A DNA stretch of 64,000 bases from NCBI GenBank assembly GCA_041398145.1, contig JAWKVF010000001.1, positions 806,001-870,000 on the forward strand, written 5' to 3'. Positions within the stretch are counted from its first letter, which is position 1. Each line of letters opens with the position of its first letter. The position numbers and the translations under genes were made by a program. Source of the DNA: Amphiplicatus sp041398145 (GTDB lineage: Bacteria; Pseudomonadota; Alphaproteobacteria; Caulobacterales; Parvularculaceae). Under the pieces are notes generated by a model. That model made no database searches. It was not told where the DNA came from and saw only the letters and a program-made list of their open reading frames with translations. Of the stretch, positions 1-8,577 are shown one piece after another.

Positions 1-5
1 AGGGG

Positions 6-857
6 ATGCGGGTGACGCACGTAATCGTTCTCGGCAATGAAAAGGGCGGGTCTGGCAAGTCGACCGCCGCCATGCACATTACCGTCGCGTTGATGAAGTC
101 GGGTTACAAGGTTGCGGCGATCGACCTCGACATGCGCCAGAAAAGTTTCACCCGCTATCTTGAGAACCGCCGCGTCTTCGCCGACGCCAAAGGCGCGACG
201 CTGGCGTTCCCGGTCAATCCCGTGGTCGCGCCTTCGGCGATCGACAGCCGCGAGACGGCCCGCCGTCAGGAAACCGAGAATTTTAGCTCGACGCTGCAAA
301 CGCTGGCCGATTGTCATTTCGTCGTCATTGATTGTCCGGGGGCCGACACGCATCTGTCGCGGCTTGCCCACGCCCATGCCGACACCATTGTCACGCCGCT
401 CAATGACAGCTTTGTCGACTTCGATCTCCTGGCCAGGCTCGACCCGCAAACCGGCAAGGTCGCGGGGCCGAGCCTTTACAGCGAAATGGTCTGGGAGGCG
501 CGCAAGCGCCGGGCGATGTCGGGCGTGCCCGGCGGCATCGACTGGGTGGTGATGCGCAACCGGCTTTCGGCGACGCGCGCCAACAACAAGCGCGCCATGG
601 GCGACAAGCTTGAGGATTTGTCGACGCGCATCGGGTTTCGCCTGGCGCGCGGTTTTGGCGACCGGGTGATCTATCGTGAGTTGTTTCCGATGGGGCTGAC
701 GCTGCTTGATCTGGGCGGCAAGGATGCGCCGCTGCGCCTGTCGACGATGAGCCATGTCACCGCCCGCCTTGAAATTCGGTCGCTGATTGCGACGCTGAAC
801 CTGCCCAAGCCGGCGATTGAGACCAAGACCGGCGGCGAGGGCAAGGAAGCCGCCTGA
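6..857 (+). CDS. mipZ: MipZ, ParA-family division-site ATPase
   Basis: MipZ forms a bipolar gradient on ParB/chromosomal DNA and blocks FtsZ polymerisation away from midcell. The 283-residue protein has a deviant Walker A (KGGSGKST, residues 13-20, with the ParA signature lysine), a Walker A' aspartate stretch near residues 40-43 and a switch II VIDCPGAD at 107-114. MipZ-specific blocks such as the LENRR stretch, the NDSFVDFD stretch and RDRVIYRELFP-like text follow, so it is MipZ rather than ParA. AGGGG at bases 1-5 touches the ATG at 6 but is well spaced for a GTG at 12, so the true start may be two codons downstream. The window edge hides the promoter. Confidence 0.93.
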   Translation: MRVTHVIVLGNEKGGSGKSTAAMHITVALMKSGYKVAAIDLDMRQKSFTRYLENRRVFADAKGATLAFPVNPVVAPSAIDSRETARRQETENFSSTLQTLADCHFVVIDCPGADTHLSRLAHAHADTIVTPLNDSFVDFDLLARLDPQTGKVAGPSLYSEMVWEARKRRAMSGVPGGIDWVVMRNRLSATRANNKRAMGDKLEDLSTRIGFRLARGFGDRVIYRELFPMGLTLLDLGGKDAPLRLSTMSHVTARLEIRSLIATLNLPKPAIETKTGGEGKEAA

Positions 858-902
858 CAGTTTCTAATCCCGCGCAATTGGGGCATGCTGGTCGCCGCAT
901 CA

Positions 903-964
903 GAGTCTGTTGCAGGTAAAGTGGTTTAGCTGTTCGCAACAGGCTCCACCAAAAATTCAGAGCC
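903..964 (+). repeat. dispersed hairpin repeat, copy 1
   Basis: Arms GAGTCTGTTGC (903-913) and GCAACAGGCTC (936-946) pair with one G-T wobble, and the loop contains an inner GGTAAA/TTTA-type hairpin. The tail AAAAATTCAGAGCC ends 11 bases before the ATG of the J-domain gene. Related copies lie at 26801-26904, 56634-56736 and 59251-59353. Confidence 0.75.
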
Positions 965-975
965 GAAAGCGAACC

Positions 976-1455
976 ATGGCCGGTTTTTTCGCATTGATAT
1001 TGGCGGTCGCCGCCGCCGGCTGGCTGGCCTGGCGCGCCGCGCGCGGCAATGCCGGCGGCGAGGGGCGCAGTGTGTTCCTCCTGAAACTCGTGGTCTGGCT
1101 CGGCATCGCTGCGGCGCTGTTCGCCGCCAAGCTGATGCCGCTGGCGCTGATGGTGCTGCTGGCCGCCGGCGGCGTCACCGCCATCGAGATCTGGCGCGAG
1201 CGCCAGATCAAAATCGACGAGACGACGGCCCCGCCGCCCCCGGCCCCCGCGAAAGGCGGGGCGCTGGCCCCGGAAGAGGCCGCCGCCGTGCTTGGCGTTG
1301 CGATTGACGCCGGCGCCGCCGACATCAAGGCGGCCCACCGCAAACTCATCAGCCAGTTGCACCCTGACAAAGGCGGCACCGACTATCTCGCCGCGAAAAT
1401 CAACGAGGCGCGCAAGATACTGCTCGCCCGAAACGATCCGCCGCCGCAGCTTTAG
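976..1455 (+). CDS. membrane-anchored J-domain (DnaJ-like) protein
   Basis: A 159-residue protein with two hydrophobic segments (about residues 4-19 and 34-70), a proline-rich linker (84-92) and a C-terminal J-like domain with the HPD motif at 129-131. The HPD loop stimulates Hsp70 (DnaK) ATPase, so it probably recruits DnaK to the inner membrane. The C-terminal position of the J-domain after membrane helices resembles Tim14/DjlA-like small membrane co-chaperones. The reading frame is open from 910, but that part lies in the hairpin repeat, so the ATG at 976 is preferred although no clear Shine-Dalgarno is visible. The client is unknown. Confidence 0.75.
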   Translation: MAGFFALILAVAAAGWLAWRAARGNAGGEGRSVFLLKLVVWLGIAAALFAAKLMPLALMVLLAAGGVTAIEIWRERQIKIDETTAPPPPAPAKGGALAPEEAAAVLGVAIDAGAADIKAAHRKLISQLHPDKGGTDYLAAKINEARKILLARNDPPPQL

Positions 1456-1515
1456 GCTTTCAATCAACGCCGGTTTACGGGTAGGACTGTTGGTCGATAA
1501 AAAGCGGAGTTCGCG

Positions 1516-2496
1516 GTGAAACCTGTTGTCGAGTCGATCATCTCCGGGACCGGATCGTTTTTGCCGGCGCGCGTGGTCACCAATGACGATCTCTCCAGGA
1601 TCGTCGACACCAGCGACGAATGGATCAAGAGCCGCAGCGGCATATCCCAGCGCCATCTTGGCGGCGACGACGAGGTGACGTCCGATTTCGCGACAAGCGC
1701 CGCGTGGAGCGCGCTCGACCAGGCCGGGCTGAAGCCGAAAGACATCGGGCTGATCATTGTCGCGACGGTGACGCCTGACAACACATTCCCGTCGACGGCG
1801 GTGCATGTCCAGCGAAAACTTGGCGTGCCGCCGGGCATCGCCTTCGACGTTTCCGCTGCGTGCGCCGGGTTTCTCTACGCGCTGAACGTCGCGCACAATT
1901 TCATCCAGATGGGCCAGGTCAAGCACGCGCTGGTGATCGGCGCGGAAAAACTTTCGTGTTTCCTCGACTGGGAAGACCGCGCGACCTGCGTGCTGTTCGG
2001 CGACGGGGCCGGCGCTGTGGTGCTTTCCGGCGCGGCGCCGCGCACCGCCGCCAGCCCGCGCGGCGTGCTGGCGACGTATCTTGCCGCCGACGGGCGGCTT
2101 GCCGAACATCTCTACGCCGATGGCGGGCCGGCCTCGACTGCGACGGTTGGCAAGGTGCGCATGAACGGCAAGGAAGTGTTCCGCCACGCCGTGCAGGAGA
2201 TTTCCAACGCCGTGCTGGAAGTGACTGAACGCGCGAAGGTGAACCGCGACGAAATCGACTGGTTCGTGCCGCATCAGGCGAACATCCGCATTATCGAATC
2301 CTGCGCCAAGCGGCTTGAACTGGACGACAGCCGGATCATCGTCACCATCGACAAGCACGCCAACACGTCTTCCGCGTCGATCCCGCTGGCGCTCGACGTC
2401 GGCATTCGCGACGGGCGCATCACCCGCGATCAATTGCTGGTGTTCGCCGCGCTTGGCGGCGGCCTCGCCTGGGGCAGCGCGCTTATCCGGTACTAA
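1516..2496 (+). CDS. fabH: beta-ketoacyl-ACP synthase III (FabH)
   Basis: FabH condenses an acyl-CoA (usually acetyl-CoA) with malonyl-ACP to start type II fatty acid synthesis. The 326-residue length is typical. The catalytic triad is visible as Cys116 (AACAGFL), His253 (VPHQAN) and Asn283 (HANTSS), and the C-terminal GGGLAWGS block is conserved. It stands alone here: plsX and ihfA, its common alphaproteobacterial neighbours, are absent on both sides. The start ATG-equivalent is a GTG (gtgaaacc) after a GCGGAG-like purine stretch. No regulatory site is evident. Confidence 0.95.
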   Translation: MKPVVESIISGTGSFLPARVVTNDDLSRIVDTSDEWIKSRSGISQRHLGGDDEVTSDFATSAAWSALDQAGLKPKDIGLIIVATVTPDNTFPSTAVHVQRKLGVPPGIAFDVSAACAGFLYALNVAHNFIQMGQVKHALVIGAEKLSCFLDWEDRATCVLFGDGAGAVVLSGAAPRTAASPRGVLATYLAADGRLAEHLYADGGPASTATVGKVRMNGKEVFRHAVQEISNAVLEVTERAKVNRDEIDWFVPHQANIRIIESCAKRLELDDSRIIVTIDKHANTSSASIPLALDVGIRDGRITRDQLLVFAALGGGLAWGSALIRY

Positions 2497-2749
2497 AAAA
2501 GCGTTCGCGGTTTTTTCCGCAATACGTGCAATCTGCGTCGACCCCGGATAGGCACGATGTGAACTTTCATGCGGGGTGTGGCGTTTTTTTCCGTATTTTC
2601 CGTATCGTGAAAATTCCCGCAATTGGGGCGCGGCGCGGCCGGCGTCGATTAATTTTCCCGCATATACTCCCATGACGTCCCTGCTATCGCGGCGCGCGCC
2701 GCTGCGGCGCGCAAATGTTTTCATCCCGGCATCATAGGGCGCCTGGAAG

Positions 2750-2797
2750 GCAGGGGGATAAGCAGGGGGATAAGTGGCGGGATAAGTAGGGGGATAG
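2750..2797. repeat. 12-bp tandem repeat, four units
   Basis: Four consecutive 12-mers: GCAGGGGGATAA twice, then GTGGCGGGATAA and GTAGGGGGATAG. It lies in the 414-base gap between fabH and flhF, where no convincing gene is seen. The rest of the gap holds an AT-rich stretch after fabH with poly-T runs (2507-2516, 2584-2591) but no clean terminator stem. Confidence 0.8.
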
Positions 2798-2866
2798 ATT
2801 TTTGTTTCGCTGCAAATTCAGCGACATAGATGGTTAACGCGCTGGCGCGTATTGACGGCGCTTTAC

Positions 2867-2929
2867 CCAAGCCGTCCCGGCATTTCTCATCCAAGCCGTC
2901 CCGGCATTTCTCATCCAAGCCGTCCCGGC
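2867..2929. repeat. 24-bp tandem repeat spanning the flhF stop codon
   Basis: Two full 24-bp units (2867-2890, 2891-2914) and a 15-base partial third (2915-2929), each containing CCAAGCCGTCCCGGC. The flhF stop (2911-2913) lies inside the array. Extra copies of the gene terminus therefore trail into the intergenic space, as expected from local slippage duplication. Confidence 0.85.
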
Positions 2930-4044
2930 TGGCCGACGAGCAGGCGGCGGGCAAGAAATTCCGGCGTTGCGTCGATCAGGCCTTCTGAAATAAACGGCGT
3001 CTGCGAGAAGTGCGACAGCGCCATCTTGCCGGCATGGGCGGCGGTCAGCGCCGAGCCGACGCGGCGCGTGGCGTCAAACTTGGTGACGATCATCCGTGTG
3101 GCGCCAAATTCGGCGAAGGCGAGCGCCCAGTCCTTGTATTCCTCGACATCGCCGGATGCCGGCAGCACCAGCACCACCTCGCCGCGGCAGGCTTCGCGAT
3201 AGCTTTTCAGCGCCGCGAAATCGCCGCCGTCGAACGGGCTGACGCCGGGCGTATCGAGAATGACCGCCCCGGTCGGGCGTTTCGACCGCAATGATTGCTC
3301 AACATCGTGCGGCGTCTCGGTGATGTAATAATCCGCACCCAACGCATCGCCATAGGCCCTGATCTGGTCGATGGCGCCGGCGCGCCCGACATCGGCGGTC
3401 ATGATGAAGGCGGTGTCGCCGCGATTGAGCGCCGTCGCAGCGAGCTTTGCCGCGCACGAGGTTTTGCCAGCGCCGGTCGGGCCGACCAGCATGATCGGCG
3501 ACATCGGCGAGAACGCCGCCGGTGAAAAATCGAACGCGGCGGCGAAGCCGGTTTCCAGCCGCAACAAATCATCGTCGATTTCGGCCTTGCGCGCACCGGC
3601 GACAATCTCGGCGATCAATTCATCGTCAAGGCCGTGCGGGCGCAGCACCTCGGCCATTGAGCGGGCCTTGCTGTCGGAAAGATCGACGGGGCCGTTCCTG
3701 CGGGCGCGCCCCGACAGATCGCCGGTCAGTTTCGCCAGCGCGTCCTCGGAGAATTTTTGCTCCAGCGGTTCGTGCAGGCGTGCGCCGGCGGCGCGGAAGC
3801 CCGATTCATTGCCGGCGCCGTTGCGCCCGGCGGTAAGCGGCGGCTCGGCGAAGCTCTGGCGCGCATGGTCGCCGAAACGCGGCTCGACCGGGGCCGGCGC
3901 CATCGGGTCCGGCGTGTCGGAGGCTGAAACTTCGAAATCGCCGGACGGCAGGTTGCGGATCGAGATGATGACGGCGTGCTCGCCAATAGCTTTCTTCGCC
4001 TTGGCCTTGGCGGCTTCCGCCGTCGATGCGATGAATTTCAACAT
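2911..4044 (-). CDS. flhF: FlhF-like SRP-family GTPase
   Basis: FlhF is an SRP/FtsY-type GTPase that helps set flagellum site and number. The 377-residue protein has a variable N-terminal region rich in Pro/Ala/Arg, a middle helical part, then a GTPase domain with P-loop GPTGAGKT, the DVGRAGAIDQ stretch, LDTPGV (G3) and TKFD (G4). The start at 4044 (MLKFIAS) is preferred over an upstream in-frame ATG because FlhF proteins begin with such a short hydrophobic strand. It lies downstream of flhA on the same strand, 125 bases away, as in many flagellar clusters. The C-terminus runs into a 24-bp tandem repeat. Confidence 0.85.
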   Translation of the reverse strand: MLKFIASTAEAAKAKAKKAIGEHAVIISIRNLPSGDFEVSASDTPDPMAPAPVEPRFGDHARQSFAEPPLTAGRNGAGNESGFRAAGARLHEPLEQKFSEDALAKLTGDLSGRARRNGPVDLSDSKARSMAEVLRPHGLDDELIAEIVAGARKAEIDDDLLRLETGFAAAFDFSPAAFSPMSPIMLVGPTGAGKTSCAAKLAATALNRGDTAFIMTADVGRAGAIDQIRAYGDALGADYYITETPHDVEQSLRSKRPTGAVILDTPGVSPFDGGDFAALKSYREACRGEVVLVLPASGDVEEYKDWALAFAEFGATRMIVTKFDATRRVGSALTAAHAGKMALSHFSQTPFISEGLIDATPEFLARRLLVGQPGRLG

Positions 4045-4169
4045 ACCGACGCAACATCCTTCCGCCGGCATTATCATTCAGCGAAAGGGGGCCAAGCAAG
4101 AGCGGCGCAACCCAATGACGCGAAGTTGCGGAATTTTTTTGCCGGCGTCCGGACTTTTTTCAAGTGTCG

Positions 4170-6263
4170 TCACACAGAGCCTAGATTTTTCAGCCTCACA
4201 TGCGGGTGAATCTCGTTTTGCGACAGCACCATGGTCTGGGGCCGCACCCGTTCAATGACCGAGCGCACGAAGGGGCGGGCCGACGCGCTGGTGACAAGGG
4301 CGGCGGAATAGCCGGCCGCGGCGGCCTCCTCCAGCCGGCGCAGCACCGCGCCGACGAAGTCCTGGATTTTCGACGGCGCCATGGCGAGCTGGCGGTCTTC
4401 GCCCTGACCGGTCAGGCTTTCGGCGAATGCGCGCTCCCATTCCATCGACAAGGTGACGATGGGCGCGGCGCCGTCGGCGCTCCTGATGGCGCTGCAAATC
4501 TGGCGGGCAAGGCGCGCGCGCACATGTTCGCTGATGTGGGTGACATTGGTCGATGTCGGCGCCGCCTCGGCGATCGCTTCAAGGATCGACGGCAGATCGC
4601 GGATCGAGATGCGCTCGGCGATCAGCGTCTGCAACACCCGCTGCACCGTCGAGATGGTGACGACGGCGGGGATAAGATCGCTGACGAGCTGGCGGTGCTT
4701 GTCGGGCAACGCGTCAATAAGCTTCTTGGTTTCGGCGTAAGACAACAGCTCCGGCGCCTCGGCGCGGATGATTTCCGTCAGGTGTGTGGTCAGCACCGTC
4801 GCCGCATCGACAACCGTCAGTCCACGGAGCGATGCCGTCTGGCGCTGGCTGTCGTCGACCCACAGCGCGTCAAGGCCGAAGGCGGGTTCTTTCGTCGCCT
4901 CGCCGACCAGGTCGATGCGCCCGCCATTGGGGTCCATCACCAGGAAATGGCCGGGCTTGACCGCGCCGCGCCCGATCTCCTGCTCCTTCAGGCGGATGAC
5001 ATATTCATTCGCCGGCAATTGCACATTGTCGAGAATGCGCACCGGCGGCGTGACGAACCCGATATCGTGCGCGACCTGGCGGCGCAGCGCCTTGATCTGG
5101 TCGGTCAGCTTCGGCCCGGCTCCGTCATTGATCAGCGGCAACAGGGCGTATCCAAGCTCGATGCGCAAATCGTCCATCGCCAGCATCGCCGCCGGGTCGT
5201 CGTCGGTTTTCGCGCGCGCTTGCGTCTGGTCGGCCTTCGCCGCCTCCGTCGCGCGCGCCTGTTTGTGGCGGTGGATCGAGATCGCCGCCGCCGCCAGCGC
5301 CGACGACAGCAGCATGAACGGGAAGAACGGCATGCCCGGCAGGATCGCGATGATGAGCAGCACCCCGGCGACGACGCCAAGCGCTTTTGGATATTCGGTG
5401 AACTGCTCGCCCAGCGCCTTGTCGGCGGAGCCTTCAACGCCGGCTTTCGACACCAAAAGGCCGGCGGCGACGGAAACGATCAAGGCCGGGATCTGGCTGA
5501 CCAGCCCGTCGCCGATGGTGAGCAGCGTATAGGTCTGGCCCGCCTCGCCAAAGCTGAGCCCGTTCTGGACGACGCCGATGAAAATGCCGCCGATGATGTT
5601 GATGAGGGTGATGAGCAGGCCGGCGATGGCGTCGCCGCGCACATATTTCGACGCGCCGTCCATCGCCCCGTAAAAATTCGACTCGTCTTCAAGGTTCTTG
5701 CGCCGCTCGCGCGCCTCGCTCTCGTTAATGAGGCCCGACGACAGATCGGCGTCGATGGCCATCTGCTTGCCCGGCATCGCGTCGAGAGAAAACCGCGCGG
5801 CCACCTCGGCGATGCGGCCCGAACCGCGGGTGATGACGACGAAATTCACAATGACGAGGATCGCGAACACGATCATGCCAATGATGAAATTGCCCTGCAT
5901 GACGAAGCCGCCAAACGCCTCGATGACATTGCCGGCCGCGTCGGGGCCTTCATGGCCGCGCGACAGGATGAGCCGCGTCGACGCGACGTTGAGGCCAAGG
6001 CGAAAGATCGTCGAAATCAGCAGGATCGCCGGAAAGGTCGAAAACTCCAGCGCCTTGCGGGTGAACAGCGCGGTCATCAGCACCGTCACCGACAGCGTGA
6101 TCGACATGGCGAGCAGGATGTCGAGCATCCAGCGCGGCGCCGGCAACACCAGCAGCGCCAGCATCGCCATGATCGCCGCGGCGAAAGCGACATCGCCGCG
6201 TAGCGCCTGTTTCAGCGTTGCCGGTTGTAGCCAGGTTCTCGCCGATGCAAGAGCGTTCGCCAC
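4170..6263 (-). CDS. flhA: FlhA, flagellar type III export gate protein
   Basis: FlhA is the large inner-membrane component of the flagellar export gate. Its 697 residues match the family. About eight hydrophobic helices occupy the first 320 residues, with the conserved FRLGLNVASTRLIL stretch near residue 87 and the cytoplasmic FHIPEP loop region including SRFSLDAMPGKQM-like text. The C-terminal half is the soluble domain that docks chaperone-substrate complexes. It begins 12 bases after flbD ends, so it is probably cotranscribed with the fliF operon. A weak CCGG stem flanked by T runs near 4130-4160 could end the transcript before flhF. Confidence 0.96.
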   Translation of the reverse strand: MANALASARTWLQPATLKQALRGDVAFAAAIMAMLALLVLPAPRWMLDILLAMSITLSVTVLMTALFTRKALEFSTFPAILLISTIFRLGLNVASTRLILSRGHEGPDAAGNVIEAFGGFVMQGNFIIGMIVFAILVIVNFVVITRGSGRIAEVAARFSLDAMPGKQMAIDADLSSGLINESEARERRKNLEDESNFYGAMDGASKYVRGDAIAGLLITLINIIGGIFIGVVQNGLSFGEAGQTYTLLTIGDGLVSQIPALIVSVAAGLLVSKAGVEGSADKALGEQFTEYPKALGVVAGVLLIIAILPGMPFFPFMLLSSALAAAAISIHRHKQARATEAAKADQTQARAKTDDDPAAMLAMDDLRIELGYALLPLINDGAGPKLTDQIKALRRQVAHDIGFVTPPVRILDNVQLPANEYVIRLKEQEIGRGAVKPGHFLVMDPNGGRIDLVGEATKEPAFGLDALWVDDSQRQTASLRGLTVVDAATVLTTHLTEIIRAEAPELLSYAETKKLIDALPDKHRQLVSDLIPAVVTISTVQRVLQTLIAERISIRDLPSILEAIAEAAPTSTNVTHISEHVRARLARQICSAIRSADGAAPIVTLSMEWERAFAESLTGQGEDRQLAMAPSKIQDFVGAVLRRLEEAAAAGYSAALVTSASARPFVRSVIERVRPQTMVLSQNEIHPHVRLKNLGSV

Positions 6264-6275
6264 GCGTGCGTCTCC

Positions 6276-7619
6276 TTACGCGCTGGCGCGTTCGGCCGAT
6301 GGCGGCGGCACGGCGACGCCATCTTCCGAATATTGCTTCAGCTTGTTGCGCAGTGTACGGATCGATATGCCAAGAATGGTCGCCGCATGGGTGCGGTTGC
6401 CAAGGCAATGATCGAGGGTTTGCAGGATCAGCGCCTGTTCAACTTCCGCAACCGTCTTGCCGATCAGTGTTTCGCCGTTTTCACTGGCGTCCATTGCAAT
6501 ATTTGCAACGCCGATGTTTGATCCGTCCGGCAGGCGAACAACGTCTTTATCAATTTCATCGCCGCTCGCCAGCAGCACCGCGCGGTGCATGGCGTTTTCA
6601 AGCTCGCGCACATTGCCCGGCCATGGCGCGCCGACAATCGCCTGGCGCGCGGCTTCCGATATCGGGCGCAGCGGCACGGCGTTCAGCTCGGAATATTTGC
6701 GAACGAAATGGTCCGCCAGCGCGGAAATGTCTGACGGGCGCGCGCGCAGCGGCGGCACGTCGAGATTGACGACATTGAGGCGGAACAACAAATCTTCGCG
6801 GAAATTGCCTTTCCGGACCTCTTCGGCAAGATCGCGGTTCGATGTAGCAAGCACGCGGATATTGATTTTCACCGGCTTCGAACCGCCGACGCGGTCGACG
6901 ACGCGTTCTTGCAACACGCGCAACAGCTTGGCCTGAAGCCGCACGTCCATTTCGGATATTTCGTCCAGCAGGATGGCGCCGCCGTCGGCTTCCTCGAACT
7001 TGCCGATGCGCCGCGCCACGGCGCCGGTGAAGGCGCCTTTTTCATGGCCGAACAATTCCGACTCCAGAAGATTTTCCGGAATCGCCGCGCAATTGATCGA
7101 GATCAGCGGCTTGTCGGCGCGTTTTGAACGCGCGTGGACGTATTTCGCGATGACTTCCTTGCCGACGCCGCTTTCGCCGGTGATCAGAATGGAGGCTTCC
7201 GACGGCGCGACCTGATCGGCCAGCGCGATGAGTTTTTTCATCGCCGGGTCGGCGGCGATGATGTCGCTCGATTCCTCGGCGACCGCCTCAAGCACAGCGG
7301 CGATCAGCTCTGCGTCCGGCGGCAGCGGAATGAATTCCTTCGCGCCGGCGCGGATCGCCGCGACCGCCGCATCGGCATCGGTCTTCACGCCGCAGGCGAC
7401 GACGGGAATGGCGATGCGTTCGGCATCCAGCGCCTCGATCAGGCGGGCGATGTTCTGGCGGATGTCGACCATCAACAAATCGGCGCCCTGGCCCTTGCGC
7501 AACGCGCTCAGCGCCGCCTCATGGTCGGCGGAGAATGACACTTTTGCACCGCGATCCATCGCGATGCGCGCCGCCGCTGACAATTGGCCTGAAAGACCTC
7601 CGACGATTAGCAGTCTCAT
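6276..7619 (-). CDS. flbD: FlbD-type sigma-54 activator of flagellar genes
   Basis: This NtrC-family activator turns on late flagellar sigma-54 promoters and, in Caulobacter, represses fliF. The 447-residue protein has a receiver-like domain (1-118), an AAA+ domain with GESGVGKE and the sigma-54 contact loop GAFTGA, and a C-terminal Fis-type helix-turn-helix (about 400-435). The receiver keeps Asp52 but has glycines where canonical receivers have the acidic pair near residues 8-9, a degeneracy known for FlbD. Its place after fliN matches the Caulobacter fliF operon, and candidate sigma-54 promoters lie between fliK and flgK. Confidence 0.9.
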   Translation of the reverse strand: MRLLIVGGLSGQLSAAARIAMDRGAKVSFSADHEAALSALRKGQGADLLMVDIRQNIARLIEALDAERIAIPVVACGVKTDADAAVAAIRAGAKEFIPLPPDAELIAAVLEAVAEESSDIIAADPAMKKLIALADQVAPSEASILITGESGVGKEVIAKYVHARSKRADKPLISINCAAIPENLLESELFGHEKGAFTGAVARRIGKFEEADGGAILLDEISEMDVRLQAKLLRVLQERVVDRVGGSKPVKINIRVLATSNRDLAEEVRKGNFREDLLFRLNVVNLDVPPLRARPSDISALADHFVRKYSELNAVPLRPISEAARQAIVGAPWPGNVRELENAMHRAVLLASGDEIDKDVVRLPDGSNIGVANIAMDASENGETLIGKTVAEVEQALILQTLDHCLGNRTHAATILGISIRTLRNKLKQYSEDGVAVPPPSAERASA

Positions 7620-7639
7620 TTTTTCGCCGCCTGTTCTGT

Positions 7640-7963
7640 TTAAACGTCTGCGTCTTTGACGACTTCGGTCATGGTGACGCCGAGCACGCCGTCGATCATG
7701 ACAAGCTCGCCCCGGGCGATCAGCTTGTCGTTAACGTAAAGATCAATCGGTTCACCGACCTTGCGGTCAAGCTCGATGATCGAGCCTTCGTCGAGCTGCA
7801 TCAGCGAGCCGACATTCATCTTCATCTTGCCAAGCACGGCGGAGATTTTGACGGGCACGTCATAAATGCTTTCAAGCGCGGCGCGGCGCGGACGTGGCGC
7901 GCCGTCGTCGGCGCTGATGTCGGGCAGCATCGCTTCTTCAGCGGATTTTTCGAGAGCGCTCAT
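7640..7963 (-). CDS. fliN: FliN, flagellar motor switch protein
   Basis: FliN forms the bulk of the C-ring and binds FliH-FliI and CheY. The 107-residue protein is one SpoA domain (about residues 33-105) with the conserved VPVKISAVLGK and GSIIELD text, preceded by a short acidic N-terminal tail. Its start overlaps the fliH stop by four bases (ATGA), so the two are translationally coupled. flbD follows 20 bases downstream. Confidence 0.92.
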   Translation of the reverse strand: MSALEKSAEEAMLPDISADDGAPRPRRAALESIYDVPVKISAVLGKMKMNVGSLMQLDEGSIIELDRKVGEPIDLYVNDKLIARGELVMIDGVLGVTMTEVVKDADV

Positions 7964-8577
7964 TTACGCGCCTCCTTTTCCAGTGCGTTGATGGCGTCGA
8001 TTACCGCCGATATGGCGGTGCGGATTTCTTCATGGCTTCGGCGTACGCCGCCGCCGCGCCAGTCGAGACGGGCCTCGCCCGGCGCCAGCGCCGGATCGTC
8101 GTCCAAGGACACGAAGTCGCCGAGGCCGCGATCGGCGATCAACGCCGACAGCTTCGCGCCCTGGCGCGCCATTGCGCGCGCGCTGACCGCAAGTTGCACC
8201 GGGCGCCGGTCGTCTGAGTTTTCCGTCAGCCGTTTCAGCATGTCGGCGGCGATTTCGAGTTCGCGTTCGACGTAGAGCGCCTCGCACATCTCGCACAGGA
8301 ACACCATCGCGATGTCGCGCATCGCGGTGCGTTCAGCGGCCAGCGTTTGTTGATGGCGCGCCGCGCCCGCGTCCAGTAATTCGGCGATACGCGACAGCGC
8401 GGCGGCGTCTTCAGCGGCCAGCGAGCGCATCGCCAGCCGGCGTCCCTCGGCGACGCCCTCAATGCGCGCGGCGTCAATATCCTCAGCGGTATAGGCGACG
8501 ATAGGGGGGTCCTCGGCCTGCGGCGCGCTGGCGCCATGCAGATCGTCAAAGTCGAAAGGTTGCGGTTTGACGTTCAT
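7960..8577 (-). CDS. fliH: FliH/FlbE-like export ATPase regulator
   Basis: The call rests largely on position between fliG and fliN, where Caulobacter has flbE/fliH. FliH binds the FliI ATPase and links it to FliN. The 205-residue protein is predicted mostly helical, with a charged, alanine-rich central region and a C-terminal part containing a run of hydrophobic/Asp residues (GDFVSLDDDPALAPGEARLDW) typical of FliH/YscL C-terminal domains. It overlaps fliN by four bases and fliG by one. No fliI gene is present in the window. Confidence 0.75.
   Translation of the reverse strand: MNVKPQPFDFDDLHGASAPQAEDPPIVAYTAEDIDAARIEGVAEGRRLAMRSLAAEDAAALSRIAELLDAGAARHQQTLAAERTAMRDIAMVFLCEMCEALYVERELEIAADMLKRLTENSDDRRPVQLAVSARAMARQGAKLSALIADRGLGDFVSLDDDPALAPGEARLDWRGGGVRRSHEEIRTAISAVIDAINALEKEARK

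Noticed and set aside
2497..2530. Rho-independent terminator after fabH
   Set aside because: The A run, short GCG/CGC and T run are suggestive, but the arms do not pair over more than a few bases.
757..2724. 655-residue open frame on the minus strand across mipZ-fabH
   Set aside because: It is antisense to clearly recognisable genes, its composition is Arg/His/Gly-rich as in GC-rich shadow frames, and it has no domain or ribosome-binding site.
2750..2929. Tandem repeats considered as a CRISPR array
   Set aside because: The units are contiguous with no unique spacers and no cas genes are present.
4200..6203. 667-residue open frame antisense to flhA
   Set aside because: It is opposite a full FlhA gene with all family features, and its product is an Arg/Asp/Gln-rich shadow sequence.
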